Origin: Paroceanicella profunda
GTDB taxonomy: Bacteria; Pseudomonadota; Alphaproteobacteria; Rhodobacterales; Rhodobacteraceae
Direction: 5' to 3'
NCBI RefSeq assembly: GCF_005887635.2
Contig: NZ_CP040818.1
Coordinates: forward strand, 1,642,501-1,706,500
Length of the DNA: 64,000 nt
Both the position numbers and the translations under genes were made by a program. The first letter of the stretch is position 1. Every line of letters begins with the position of its first letter. The notes under the pieces were generated by a model. That model was not told where the DNA came from. It searched no databases and saw only the letters and a list, made by a program, of their open reading frames with translations. Positions 26,001-34,520 of the stretch are shown piece after piece.

Positions 26001-29000
26001 GGTGTTCCCGGTGCCCGAGACGGTGCCGAGGGTGACATCGGCCGTGCGGGCCCCGCTGCCGGCCGTGCGGGCGGCCATGTCCGCGATGCCGCCGCCGCCG
26101 CCCAGGCTCTGGACCACCATGGCATCCGCGTAGTCGCCTTCGGTGGTGATGTTGCCGTAGAGGGTTGCCGCGGCCGCGGCGCCGCTGCCCGAGGACTGGC
26201 TGGCGCCCAGCACCACCGGCGTGTCGACCGTGGGGCCGTCCGCCCCCGCCGCGATGCCGCTGTAGAGGCCGCCGCCGGCGCCGATCGACTGGCCGATGAG
26301 CCCGCGGGAAAAGTCGCCGGCGGTGTGCACCGTGGGGGTGGTGCCGCTGCCGTGCAGGGTGACCGCGACATCGTTGGCGCTGCCGATGGTATGGTTGCTG
26401 CCGCCCAGGGTGACGGGGATCTCGCCGCCGTCGAGGGCTGTGTCGCTCAGCGCGCCGGCCACGAAGCCGCCGCCGCCGCCGAGCGACTGGACGAGAATGC
26501 CGTGCGCGGCCGCCCCGGTGGTGGTGATGCGCGATGCCGAGGCCAGGGAGACGGACACCGCCGCCGTGGTGTCCCGCATGTCCTGCGTGACGCCCGAGCC
26601 GCCCAGGGCGACACCGGTGATGCCGTTCACCGCCGCCAGCCCGCCGCCGCCGGAGATCGACTGCGCGATGAGCCCCGCCGCGCCGTCGCCCGTGGTGGAG
26701 ATGCCGAAATCGGCGTCCATGCTCACCGAGCCGCCGTTGCCGTTCGAGGCGGAGCTGCCCTTGGAGGCGCCGAGGGCGATGTCCACGTCGTAGGAATTCG
26801 GCACCGTGCCGGGGGTGGAGAGCTCGACGGAGTTTCCGGTCGCATCGGCGCCGCCGCCGGCACCGATGGACTGGGCGACCACGCCGTGGGCAAAGTCTCC
26901 CGTGGTGGTCACGCTCACGCTGTCGGAGGCGCCGCCCAGGGTGATGGTGCCGCCGTTGCCGAAGATGCCGGGCTGGCCGGCGATGTTGTCCCAGGAGGGG
27001 ATCTCGGCGCAGAGGTCGTCGGGGGTGAGTTCGGCGTCCGAGCCGGTGATGTCGGCCAGCGCCGTTCCGACCCAGCCGCCGCCCACGTTGAGCTTCTTGC
27101 ACACCGAGCGCGAGCCGTCGCCGCCCAGGCCGCCGCCGCCGCCGATGCTCTGGAGCAGCAGGCCGGTGGAGGCGAAGCCCTGCGTCTGCACCCGGCCGCC
27201 GCTCAGCCGCGCGGTGATGGTGCCGCCGTCGCCGCCCGCACCGCCGGAGCCGCCTACGGCGACGAAGCTGCGCAGCAGCGAGATCGAGGTGTTCACGTTG
27301 CCCGCGCCGCCCGAACCGCCGCCGCCGCCGATGCTCTGGGCCACCAGCCCCTCGGAGAAGTCGCCGTAGGTGGCGATGGTGCCGGAGAGGTCGAGCCCGC
27401 TCTTGCTGCCGCCGCCGATGGCCCCGCCATCGCCGCCCGCGCCGCCCTTGCCGCCCACGGCGAGGCGGATGTCGAGCAGCTGCTTGGCGTCTTCCTTGAT
27501 CTCGTTCACTTCCTTGATGTAGCCGCTCTCGTCCGCGCCCACGCCGCCGACGGACCCGCCCAGGCCGCCGCCGCCGCCGATGCTCTGCAGCAGCACGCCG
27601 TCGGAATCCGCGCCATAGGTGGCCACGAGCCCGGCAAGGTCGACATCCGCAATGGTGCCGCCGAACCCGCCGGCCGAGCCATTGCGCCCGATCGAGAGGT
27701 TCACGCCGGCCGGCAGGAAGCTCGCTCCCAGCCCGACCGTGGCGCCCTGCGAGGCGCCGCCGCCGCCGCCCACCGTGTGCAGGAGCACGCCGCGGGAGGC
27801 CGCGCCATGGGTGGTGACCGTGGAAAAGGCCGATTGCGCATAGCTCAGCGCGCCGCCGTTGCCGCCAGCGCCGCCGGTGCCGCCGATCCCCGCGGTGAAG
27901 TTGAGCGAGATCTTCACCGGCTTCTCCTCGCCGCCTTCGCCCCCTTCGCCGCCCTCTCCTCCGTCACCGCCTTCGCCGCCTTCGCCGCTCTCCCCGCCGC
28001 TGCCGCCGCCGGGGATCTCGAGGTTGAACTTCTCCGCGCTGCCGGTGCCGCCCGCGCCACCGCCGCCGCCGATGGAGCCGAGGTGCACGCCGTTGGAGAA
28101 ATCGCCGTAGGTGGTGATGTAGGATCCGTCGGCGAGCACGGCCGAGCCCTTGCCGCCGTTGCCGCCGGTGCCCGAGTTGCCGCCCACGCCGATGTTCACC
28201 GTGAAGGTGAGGCTGCTCTCACTGGTGGCGGGCAGGGTGAACATGGCACCGGAGGCGCCCGCGTCCCCGCCCGAGCCGCCGCCGCCGCCCACCGAGAGCA
28301 CCAGCAGGCCGGTGGAGCCGTCGGAATGGGTGGTGATGTCCTGGTCCACCAGCCGGGCCCGCGCGGTGCCGCCATGGCCGCCGCCGCTGCCGGAGCCGCC
28401 GATGGCGAGGCTGATCTCGCCGTCGGCCTGCGGTTCGTCCACGGGCACCGTGAAGGTGATGGCCTTCGAGGTGGCCGAGCCGCCGGAGCCGCCGCCGCCA
28501 CCCACGGAGAGCGCCATCGCGCCGATGGAATCCGTGACCGTGAGGTCGGAGGCGTCGCCGGTGGAGATGGAACCTCCGCCGAGGTCCAGCGTCGCGGTGC
28601 CGCCGTTGCCGCCATTGGCGCCCCGTCCGCCCACCGCGACGGCGGAGGCGAAGCCGACCGAGGTGTCGAAGCTCGACGCGGAGCCGCCGGAGCCGCCGCC
28701 GCCGCCCACCGAGAGTGCCATCGCGCCCACCGCGTGGCTGCCCGTGGTGACGATGCCCGAGCGTTCGGAGACCACGGTGGCCGCGTCGCCGGCGCCGGCC
28801 GTTTCCCCGCCACCGGCGATGGCGAAGGAGCCCAGCGAGAAGCCCACCGCACTCGCGTCGCCGCCCGAACCGCCGCCGCCGCCCACCGACATCGCCATCA
28901 CGCCATGCGCGTTGGTGCCGGCGGTGGTGACCCGGGCGCCGGAGGCGAGCTCGGCGATGGCCTCACCGCCATCGCCGCCGGCGCCGCCGTCGCCGCCCAC

Positions 29001-31142
29001 GCCCACCGCGGGGATCGACCCGGCGCTGAGCGCGAAGACCGAGCCGCCGTCACCGCCGCCGCCGCCGACGGACTGCACCTGGATGCCGTAGGCATAATCG
29101 CCCAGCGTGGTGAGGGTGGCGCCGTCGCGCAGCGAGGCCATCGCGGCGTTCGCCTTCGGGCTGGAGCCGCCCTGGCCGCCCACGGCCACCACGCCGCTGT
29201 CGGTGGCCACGCGGCCGCCGCCGCCGCTGATGGACTGGACCTGGATGCCCACGGCGGAGACGCCGCTGGTGCTCACGTCGCCGGTCTGGAACACCGAGAC
29301 ATCGCCGCTGTGCGCCCCGGCGCCCGCATCGCCCGAGACGGTGATGATGCCGCCGCTGTCGGCCACGTTGCCGCCGCCGCCGCCGATGGACTGGGCGAGG
29401 ATGCCGCTGGAATACTTGCCCGTGGTGGTGACGGAGGTGGCGTTGTTGGCCAGGATGTCCCCGCCGTCGCCGCCGTCTGCCGCGGTGCCGGTGCTGGTGC
29501 CGAACAGCACGAAGGAGCCGCCGGCATTGCCGCCCGCCCCGCCGAGCGACTGCAGCAGCACGCCCTCGGAATTCGCTCCGGTGGTGGTGATGGCGCCGCC
29601 GATGCTCACGCCGGTGGCGCTGCCCACGCCATTGCCGAAAGTCACCGTGCCGGCGTCGCCGCCGGTGCCGGCGTAGGCGGTGTTGAAATCGGCGAAGCCG
29701 GAGGAGGACTGCTGCATGCCGCCGTCGCCGCCCTGGCTGAGCAGCACCACGCCGTCGGCATCCGCGCCGGTGGTGCGGATCGTGCCGTTCACCCCGCCCG
29801 TCACGTCATGCCCGCCGCCGGCATTGGCGCCGTAGCCGTCATTCACGCCCTCGCCGCCGTCGCCGCCGAGGGAGGCGGCGTAGATGCCGGTCATGTTCGC
29901 CTGCGACGTCGTCACGCTGCCGGAGGAAAACACGTTCACCGCGCCGCCCTGGCCGCCGAGGCCGCCGCGCTGGTCGGTGGTGTTGGTGATGGTGTTGGCG
30001 GATTCCCCGCCCGCCCCGCCGGAGGAGATCGCCACGATGCCGCCGGAGACGGCGTCCCCGTCTGCGAGGTCGCCGGTGAGGCTGGCCGTCACGGCAGCGG
30101 TGTTGGTGACGGTGACGGTTCCGCCGCTGCCGGCGTTGGCGCCGTTGCGGTCTCCGTCATCGGAATATTCCCCATAGCCGGCGATGGAATTGGCCGCGAT
30201 GCCGCGCACGCCCTGGTCGAAGGCCGCCGACCCCCTGCGCGCGGCGCTGACGGTGACCTGCCCGCCCACGCTCATGGTCACCGACTGGGCATTGCCGCCC
30301 GCGGCGCCGTTGTCCACGCCCACGCCGCCGACCGATTCCGCGCCCACGCCCCAGGCGAAGCCCGAGGTGGTGACGGTGACGGAGACCGTTCCGCTGTGGT
30401 CCAGGGTCACGGCCCCGCCGGCGCCGCCGTCGCCGCCCTTCTGGGCGTAGGTGGCGTCCTTGTCCTGCCTGCCGCCGGTGCCGCCGATGGCCGCGCCGTA
30501 GACGCCCACGGCGCCGTTCTCCGGCGTGCCCCGCACGGTGACATTCGCGGTGTTGGTGAGGTTCACCGAGCCGCCCGCCCCGCCCTGGCCGCCGTCGCCG
30601 CCGCCGATCACGGTGCTGTCGGCGTTTGCGCCGGCGCCGCCGCGGGCGTAGCCGTAGATGCCGAAGGCCGCGCCGGTGTCGTCCGCCACGCCGTGGCCGC
30701 CGTCATCCGAGCCCGTGGGCGAGGTGGAGCCGCCCAGGTCGACCGTGCCCTGGTTCTCGATCACCAGCGCGGGGCCGCCGTAGCCCGCGTAGCCGTTGCC
30801 CTTGCTGGAGGAGCCGCTGCCGTAACCGCCGTAGATCTGCAGGCGCAGCGCGTAGCTGCTGAGGTCGGACGCGTCGAGGCTGGCGGAATTGTTCACCGTG
30901 TAGCGCACGGGCGGCGCGATGTTGGCGCTGCCGGAACTGTAGACGTTCACGGCGTCGGCCGTGCCCGCGGCCACCGTGCAGGTCTGCGTCGCGCCGGAAC
31001 TGGGCGTGGGGCAGGCCGCCGTCTGGGCGAGGCCGGGCAGCGCGCCGAGGGAGAGCGCCGAGCCGGAGAGCAGCGCCCGGAGCAGCACGCGCCGGCCCTG
31101 GCCTGCTGCGAGGAAGCGGGAGAACGCGTGGAGGTCTGACAT
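23028..31142 (-). CDS. Giant type V autotransporter with Gly-rich repeat passenger
   Basis: The 2,704-residue protein has an extended signal region (SRFLAAGQGRRVLLRALLSG, then SALSLGALPGLAQ). A passenger of about 2,400 residues follows, and then a C-terminal beta-barrel of about 265 residues ending RLNWRF. The passenger carries about 28 copies of a module whose core is HGVVAQSIGGGGG (variants QSLGGGGG, LSVGGGGG). These are separated by short Thr/Gly/Ala-rich beta strands, as in large adhesin-type autotransporters. There is a Glu/Gly-only stretch near residue 1,050 and a Gly-Ala run near 2,165-2,195 ahead of the last passenger part. Two Cys (LGCGQTP, GEGCVIA) precede the barrel. ATG 31142 gives the standard signal; the longer TTG frame start at 31238 adds a Pro-rich leader. 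Confidence 0.9.
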   Translation of the reverse strand: MSDLHAFSRFLAAGQGRRVLLRALLSGSALSLGALPGLAQTAACPTPSSGATQTCTVAAGTADAVNVYSSGSANIAPPVRYTVNNSASLDASDLSSYALRLQIYGGYGSGSSSKGNGYAGYGGPALVIENQGTVDLGGSTSPTGSDDGGHGVADDTGAAFGIYGYARGGAGANADSTVIGGGDGGQGGAGGSVNLTNTANVTVRGTPENGAVGVYGAAIGGTGGRQDKDATYAQKGGDGGAGGAVTLDHSGTVSVTVTTSGFAWGVGAESVGGVGVDNGAAGGNAQSVTMSVGGQVTVSAARRGSAAFDQGVRGIAANSIAGYGEYSDDGDRNGANAGSGGTVTVTNTAAVTASLTGDLADGDAVSGGIVAISSGGAGGESANTITNTTDQRGGLGGQGGAVNVFSSGSVTTSQANMTGIYAASLGGDGGEGVNDGYGANAGGGHDVTGGVNGTIRTTGADADGVVLLSQGGDGGMQQSSSGFADFNTAYAGTGGDAGTVTFGNGVGSATGVSIGGAITTTGANSEGVLLQSLGGAGGNAGGSFVLFGTSTGTAADGGDGGDILANNATSVTTTGKYSSGILAQSIGGGGGNVADSGGIITVSGDAGAGAHSGDVSVFQTGDVSTSGVSAVGIQVQSISGGGGRVATDSGVVAVGGQGGSSPKANAAMASLRDGATLTTLGDYAYGIQVQSVGGGGGDGGSVFALSAGSIPAVGVGGDGGAGGDGGEAIAELASGARVTTAGTNAHGVMAMSVGGGGGSGGDASAVGFSLGSFAIAGGGETAGAGDAATVVSERSGIVTTGSHAVGAMALSVGGGGGSGGSASSFDTSVGFASAVAVGGRGANGGNGGTATLDLGGGSISTGDASDLTVTDSIGAMALSVGGGGGSGGSATSKAITFTVPVDEPQADGEISLAIGGSGSGGGHGGTARARLVDQDITTHSDGSTGLLVLSVGGGGGSGGDAGASGAMFTLPATSESSLTFTVNIGVGGNSGTGGNGGKGSAVLADGSYITTYGDFSNGVHLGSIGGGGGAGGTGSAEKFNLEIPGGGSGGESGEGGEGGDGGEGGEGGEGGEEKPVKISLNFTAGIGGTGGAGGNGGALSYAQSAFSTVTTHGAASRGVLLHTVGGGGGASQGATVGLGASFLPAGVNLSIGRNGSAGGFGGTIADVDLAGLVATYGADSDGVLLQSIGGGGGLGGSVGGVGADESGYIKEVNEIKEDAKQLLDIRLAVGGKGGAGGDGGAIGGGSKSGLDLSGTIATYGDFSEGLVAQSIGGGGGSGGAGNVNTSISLLRSFVAVGGSGGAGGDGGTITARLSGGRVQTQGFASTGLLLQSIGGGGGLGGDGSRSVCKKLNVGGGWVGTALADITGSDAELTPDDLCAEIPSWDNIAGQPGIFGNGGTITLGGASDSVSVTTTGDFAHGVVAQSIGAGGGADATGNSVELSTPGTVPNSYDVDIALGASKGSSASNGNGGSVSMDADFGISTTGDGAAGLIAQSISGGGGLAAVNGITGVALGGSGVTQDMRDTTAAVSVSLASASRITTTGAAAHGILVQSLGGGGGFVAGALSDTALDGGEIPVTLGGSNHTIGSANDVAVTLHGSGTTPTVHTAGDFSRGLIGQSIGAGGGLYSGIAAGADGPTVDTPVVLGASQSSGSGAAAAATLYGNITTEGDYADAMVVQSLGGGGGIADMAARTAGSGARTADVTLGTVSGTGNTLRGQGVSVTLSGNEGGANVYTSGDGAYALLAQSIGGGGGLVSDATAGASARVQMGTGSPENSNGSTGSTVQVANYIAMTTQGDDAHAIVAQSIGGGGGVARLTTAGGDARLGSSTDDGFGGASGDVTVAMGFNGVSGTRGDRAIGILAQSISNGGGVLSTGGGTLGALTLGAYGTISADAGDVSVTLQANNGALSTTGTGAHGIVAQSIGGGGGIGGDISFADGITLDVFDTDTTYGGNFADGSSGAVTVNVQDNLSTSGDGAYGVIAQSIAGGGGLGGLGTGVNFAGKTSTIRNSDGELNAAGTVTVSSAAGTTISATGRNSVGIFAQSLGDLLPNPAASQKLVVSVAGSVTGGTGAQGYGVLLHGGNAQNTLSVAAGGYIGTTDSAAAAVYYLGESSDANSALSVTNAGHIHGDVVGAYANGNTFLDLGDSLGDAVAPATAVTALARATPGAASGAGAASGAGAGAGAGAGAGAGAGAVSGHTAALTLTNARGGLLTGATRYDADVVNAGTLEIGSRNSIDSLAIAGDFTQTGAGETVAAVDFLGLRGDALIIGGDASFGGALTIAPRTVLKGTTVDVLSVAGTSTGQFDTVRSELFTYAQSYVGGTLSVGPATAEFDQARFGLTAQQLSLGAYLEGIFEASDATYGQTFGLLDTAVTADESSFGRFLTELSPGASLAAAAANIELSQSRFDTLLGCGQTPWERASGTGAGEGCVIAESSGRSLSQDSQSGAIGYDAALFTTTLGFQAPVGPDTTAGIAIGYEHSQFDGDLTSADTDGDTFTIGASATRAYGDFAVSLAASGSFGWHDLERKVSMPDGTRSALADYTSWSLGLRARAAYGFAVGRTMVTPALDVDVIYAAAEGYSERGAGELGLTVDDSDETALRATPSLSLAHRFALGESTTMVAWATAGLSLSSADTYGATARFTGAAAGAGSFASDVALSKASGRVSAGVELFAAEQLNVGVRYDGAFGNGYTGHAGSLRLNWRF

Positions 31143-31570
31143 CTGGGGGGTACTCGCTGAACTGGCCGCGGCTGAGGCGGGATCTCGTGGCGGAGAAGGG
31201 AGAGGCGGAGCGGGCTCAGCCGATCCGGAGCGGTGCAAGTGGAAAATCCCGCGCCCGGAGCGGCGTGCTCCCCAACGCCGCCGTCCGCAGCGGCCTCCCT
31301 GAAGAACAGGGCGAAGTGTGGCGAAATATGGCGCAAATATGGCAGGGTGAGTACATGTTCACATCTTCCACTGTCTCGGAACGCTACAAAACTTGTTCGT
31401 GTTAATTCATATTTTATTGTCCAGACAAGAGGTTTTTGCCCCGATCTTGAAAAGTGATCGTGCTGCGGCGCAGCGAAAATTCGCCGGAACCGGCCTTCCT
31501 GCCGGTGCGTCAGCCATGCTGCAGCCGCGCGGGCGCGCCGGCCGCGCGCCGGGCCCCGGCCGCGTTCAGT
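31143..31570. other. Autotransporter upstream region, AT-rich control segment
   Basis: Bases 31320-31460 are AT-rich in an otherwise GC-rich area. They contain a direct repeat AAATATGGC (31324-31332, 31335-31343), a near-palindrome GTGAGTACATGTTCAC (31347-31362) and, on the minus strand, TTGTCT-N17-TTAACA. This is a probable promoter region for the autotransporter. No gene is seen. Confidence 0.45.
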
Positions 31571-31864
31571 GCATCGGGTGTGCCCGAAGCGGATCGGCGG
31601 ATCGCGGGGGCGGGCAGAGGCGCCGGCCCGGAGGAATGGCGCTCCCGGGCGTGGGGGCCCGGGCGTGTCAGGCGAGGTGGAAAGCCTCCTCCGGTGCCGC
31701 CCACCACTCCCTTCGGCGCATCGGGCGTGCCCGAAGCGGATCGGCGGATCGCGGGGGCGGGCAGAGGCGCCGGCCCGGAGGAGTGGTGCTCCGGGGCGTG
31801 GGGGCCCGGGCGTGTCAGGCGAGGTGGAACACCTCCTCCAGTGCCGCCCACCATTCCCCCTCGG
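31571..31864. repeat. Tandem duplication, two 147-bp units, including the end of the mutarotase gene
   Basis: Bases 31571-31717 are repeated at 31718-31864 with a constant offset of 147 and few differences. The right copy includes the last 17 codons of the mutarotase gene and its stop. The left copy therefore carries a non-coding duplicate of that gene end. Each unit also holds a CCCGGAG/CTCCGGG-type hairpin after the stop, so the transcription end may be doubled. Confidence 0.85.
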
Positions 31865-32144
31865 CGCGGGTGGACAGGGGGCGCTGCATCGGACCGCAGA
31901 TCTTCCACCAGCGTTGCGTGACGGGGTCGGCGGCGATGGCGGCGCTGTCGGCCGGGAAGTCGGTGCCCGTGTATTCCCAGTAGCTGAACATCACGTTCTC
32001 GGGCTCGCGCAGGAAGATCGAGTAATTGGTGATGTTGGAGCGCCGCAGCCGCTCCAGCACCTCCGGCCAGACCTCGGCGTGCAGGCGGCGGTACTCGGGG
32101 ATGGCCTCCGGCGCGATGCCGATCATCATGCCCATGCGTTGCAT
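31815..32144 (-). CDS. L-rhamnose mutarotase-family protein (sugar mutarotase)
   Basis: The 109-residue protein is a dimeric alpha-beta barrel mutarotase. It has the His in YRRLHAEVWPEVLERL, then NITNYSIFLREPEN, MFSYWEYTG and RWWKICGPMQRPL, the conserved blocks of the RhaM/COG3254 family that interconverts alpha and beta anomers of L-rhamnose or L-fucose. ATG 32144 has AGGAG 7 bases upstream; the longer frame start is rejected. It lies 13 bases after the lactonase gene in one operon, so it likely acts on the same deoxysugar. Its 3' end is duplicated downstream. Confidence 0.85.
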   Translation of the reverse strand: MQRMGMMIGIAPEAIPEYRRLHAEVWPEVLERLRRSNITNYSIFLREPENVMFSYWEYTGTDFPADSAAIAADPVTQRWWKICGPMQRPLSTRAEGEWWAALEEVFHLA

Positions 32145-32157
32145 CGGGATCTCCTGT

Positions 32158-32997
32158 TCAGGGGCGGGGGGAGAGGCGGTAGAAGCGCTGTGCCGTGCCG
32201 CCGAACACCGCGGCACGGCCGGCGGCGTCCAGCCCCGCCGTCAGGCTCTGCGCGCAGGCGAGCCAGGCGGAACAGTCGCCCGCCAGCTCCAGCACCGGCC
32301 AGTCGCTGCCCCACATCACCCGCTCCGGCCCGAAGACATCCAGCACATGCGCGGCCACCGGCGCCAGCGCGGCGGCGCTCCAGCCCGGGCCGCATTCATT
32401 GGCCAGCCCGGAGAGCTTGCACATGATCTGCGGGTGCCCGGCCAGCCGGGCGATGCCGTCCCGCCAGGCGCTGTCGGGCGGGGTGTCCGGGCCGAAGACC
32501 GGCTTGGCGCAATGGTCGATGACGATGGGCAGGTGCGGCAGGCGGCGCGCCAGCGTGTCGATCACCCCGAGGTGGCGCGGCTGGATCAGCGCGTCCAGGC
32601 TCAGCCCGGCGTCGGCCATCATGTCCAGCCCGCGCACCACTTCGGCGCGCAGCAGCCAGCCGGTGTCGGGGATGTCCTGCAGCATCGGGCGCAGGCCCTT
32701 CAGGACGGGGTTGGTGGCGAGCCGGTCCAGCTCCGCCCCGAGATCGGGCGATTCGAGCGCCGCCCAGCCGACCACGCCGAGGATCATCTCCGAACCGCGC
32801 GCCAGCGAGAGCAGGAACTCGGTTTCCGCCACCGTGGGCGCCGCCTGCACCACCACGGTGCCGGTGATGCCCAGGGCAGGGGCGATGCGTTCCAGGTCTC
32901 CGGGCAGGAAGTCGCGGCGGATGGGCGCCACGCTGTCGTCCATCCAGCCGTAGTCGCCCCGGTCGGTCTGCCAGAAATGCTGATGTGCGTCGATCAT
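32158..32997 (-). CDS. Amidohydrolase-family sugar lactonase (L-fuconolactonase-like)
   Basis: The 279-residue TIM-barrel protein of the amidohydrolase-2 group starts with the metal-binding MIDAHQHFW. Further typical blocks are ALGITGTVVVQAAP, LKGLRPMLQD, IVIDHCAKP and the catalytic Asp in MWGSDWPV. This matches L-fucono-1,5-lactonase and L-rhamnono-lactonase types, which open the lactone made by a sugar dehydrogenase. It is divergent from the aldo/keto reductase that would make that lactone and in an operon with the mutarotase. The exact sugar is not shown. Confidence 0.87.
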   Translation of the reverse strand: MIDAHQHFWQTDRGDYGWMDDSVAPIRRDFLPGDLERIAPALGITGTVVVQAAPTVAETEFLLSLARGSEMILGVVGWAALESPDLGAELDRLATNPVLKGLRPMLQDIPDTGWLLRAEVVRGLDMMADAGLSLDALIQPRHLGVIDTLARRLPHLPIVIDHCAKPVFGPDTPPDSAWRDGIARLAGHPQIMCKLSGLANECGPGWSAAALAPVAAHVLDVFGPERVMWGSDWPVLELAGDCSAWLACAQSLTAGLDAAGRAAVFGGTAQRFYRLSPRP

Positions 32998-33041
32998 CGC
33001 GCGCCTCCCCCCCGTGCCTTGCGCGTTTCCCGCCGCCGGCG

Positions 33042-33068
33042 TTGACGCATTTTGTCTTTAATCATAAA
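33042..33068 (+). promoter_or_regulatory. Promoter and operator candidate for the sugar dehydrogenase
   Basis: TTGACG (33042-33047) is followed at 17 bases by TAAAAA, and the AT-rich palindrome-like TTTAATCATAAA (33057-33068) overlaps the -10. A similar TTTAATAATTAAA lies before the ABC transporter (35506-35518), suggesting one regulator for both. Confidence 0.5.
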
Positions 33069-33204
33069 AAACATAAAGGGAGGAACAGGGCTGTCAACGC
33101 TCCGCAGGCATGCGGGCGGCGCGGCCTGTCCTCCCCGAACGAAAGGAGCGCTGTCCCTGCCCGGAGCGGCAGGCAAGGCGCGCAAACGGCGGGAGGAGCC
33201 ACCC

Positions 33205-34173
33205 ATGGACACACGCAGCATCGGCCGCACGGCGGTGAAGGTGACGGAGCTTTCCTTCGGCTGCGCCGGCATCGGCAACCTCTACCGCGCCATCCCGGAC
33301 GCCGATGCGCTGGCGGTGCTGGAAACGGCCTGGGAGGCCGGCATCCGCTATTTCGACACAGCGCCGCATTATGGCCGGGGCCTGTCCGAAACCCGGCTGG
33401 GCGCCTTCCTCGCCGGCCGGCCGCGCGCGGACTGGGTGGTCTCCACCAAGGTGGGCCGGGTGCTTTCCCCCGCCGCCGGGCCGATCGCGGAGGCGGACGG
33501 CTTCGTCTCCCCCCTGCCCAACGACGTGCGCTACGACTATTCCGGCGACGGCATCGAGGAGAGCCTCGCGCAGAGCTGCGATCGGCTGGGCACCGGCGTC
33601 ATCGACATCGTCTACGTCCACGACATCGGCGCCTACACCCATGGCGCGGCGAACGCGGGCCACATGGAGGCCTTCCTCGGCTCCGGCTACGCCCGGCTGG
33701 TGCGGCTGAAGGAACAGGGCCGCATCGGCGCCTTCGGTCTCGGGGTGAACGAGACGCAGGTGTGCCTCGACGTGATGGACCACGGGCCGATCGACGCCAT
33801 CCTGCTCGCCGGGCGACTCACCCTGCTGGACCGTTCGGCGGAGGCGGAGCTGGTCGGCCGCTGCCGCGCCGCCGGCACCAGCCTCGTGCTGGGCGGCATC
33901 TTCAATTCCGGCATCCTCGCCACCGGCCCGGTGCCCGGCGCCACCTATGATTACGGGCCCGCCCCGCGCGAGGTGCTGGAGCGCGTCGCCGCCCTTCAGG
34001 CCGAAGCGGAGCGTCACGGCCTGCCGCTGGCCGCGGCGGCGCTGCACTTCGCCCTGCGCCACCCGGCGGCGGCCTCGGTGCTGATCGGCACGGCGAAGCC
34101 CTCCTCGCTGAAGCGCAACCTCGCGGCGCTGGACCTTCCCGTTCCGGCGGAGGCGGAGGCGCTTTTCGCCTGA
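33205..34173 (+). CDS. Aldo/keto reductase, probable sugar 1-dehydrogenase (L-fucose/D-threo-aldose type)
   Basis: The 322-residue protein is an AKR barrel of the D-threo-aldose 1-dehydrogenase/pyridoxal dehydrogenase-like group. The catalytic set is visible: Asp and Tyr in RYFDTAPHYGRGLSETRLG, Lys in DWVVSTKVGRVL and His in DIVYVHDIGAYTHG. It ends with the cofactor-binding SVLIGTAKPSSLKRNLAAL. It would oxidise L-fucose (or a related aldose) to the lactone hydrolysed by the divergent lactonase. GGAGG lies about eight bases before the ATG. The frame is open upstream, but that part is promoter. Confidence 0.87.
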   Translation: MDTRSIGRTAVKVTELSFGCAGIGNLYRAIPDADALAVLETAWEAGIRYFDTAPHYGRGLSETRLGAFLAGRPRADWVVSTKVGRVLSPAAGPIAEADGFVSPLPNDVRYDYSGDGIEESLAQSCDRLGTGVIDIVYVHDIGAYTHGAANAGHMEAFLGSGYARLVRLKEQGRIGAFGLGVNETQVCLDVMDHGPIDAILLAGRLTLLDRSAEAELVGRCRAAGTSLVLGGIFNSGILATGPVPGATYDYGPAPREVLERVAALQAEAERHGLPLAAAALHFALRHPAAASVLIGTAKPSSLKRNLAALDLPVPAEAEALFA

Positions 34174-34520
34174 GCGGCCGTCAGGCGTCCCACGCCACCG
34201 CCTGCCGCCGGGGGACGGCTGTTCGAACCGCCCGGGGTCAGCCTCCGCCACCATCGCCCGGCCCGTGCCGGCGGTGCTCAACGGTGCCTCCCGGGCTAAG
34301 TCCCGTCCCCCGCGGTCCGCCGAAAGCGCTTGCGAGGAGCGCTCCGCCTCGCGAGCTTCTCCTGCCACCTGCCACCTGCCACCTGCCACCTGCCACCTGC
34401 CACCTGCCACCTGCCACCTGCCACCTGCCACCTGCCACCTGCCACCTGCCACCTGCCACCTGCCACCTGCCACCTTCCGCGGGAGGGAGGCGGTCACCCG
34501 AATCGGGGGGCGCGGGGGGC
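34174..34520. other. Convergent intergenic region with heptamer array
   Basis: The reductase and GntR genes end towards each other here. Besides the 16-unit repeat array there is a hairpin GCGAGG/CCTCGC (34332-34337, 34347-34352) just before it. No gene is seen; the open frames over the repeat are a consequence of a 7-bp period with no stop codon. Confidence 0.6.
34361..34472. repeat. Heptanucleotide tandem array, 16 perfect CCTGCCA units
   Basis: CCTGCCA is repeated 16 times without error, followed by a decayed CCTTCCG unit. The array lies between the 3' ends of two convergent genes, so both transcripts may run into it. The unit fits the same loose pattern as the 53-unit array at 38770-39140. 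Confidence 0.97.

Noticed and set aside
26325..31139. A 1,604-codon ORF on the plus strand opposite the autotransporter
   Set aside because: It mirrors the Gly-rich repeats of the autotransporter on the other strand, has no signature or ribosome site, and is expected in very GC-rich repetitive coding DNA.
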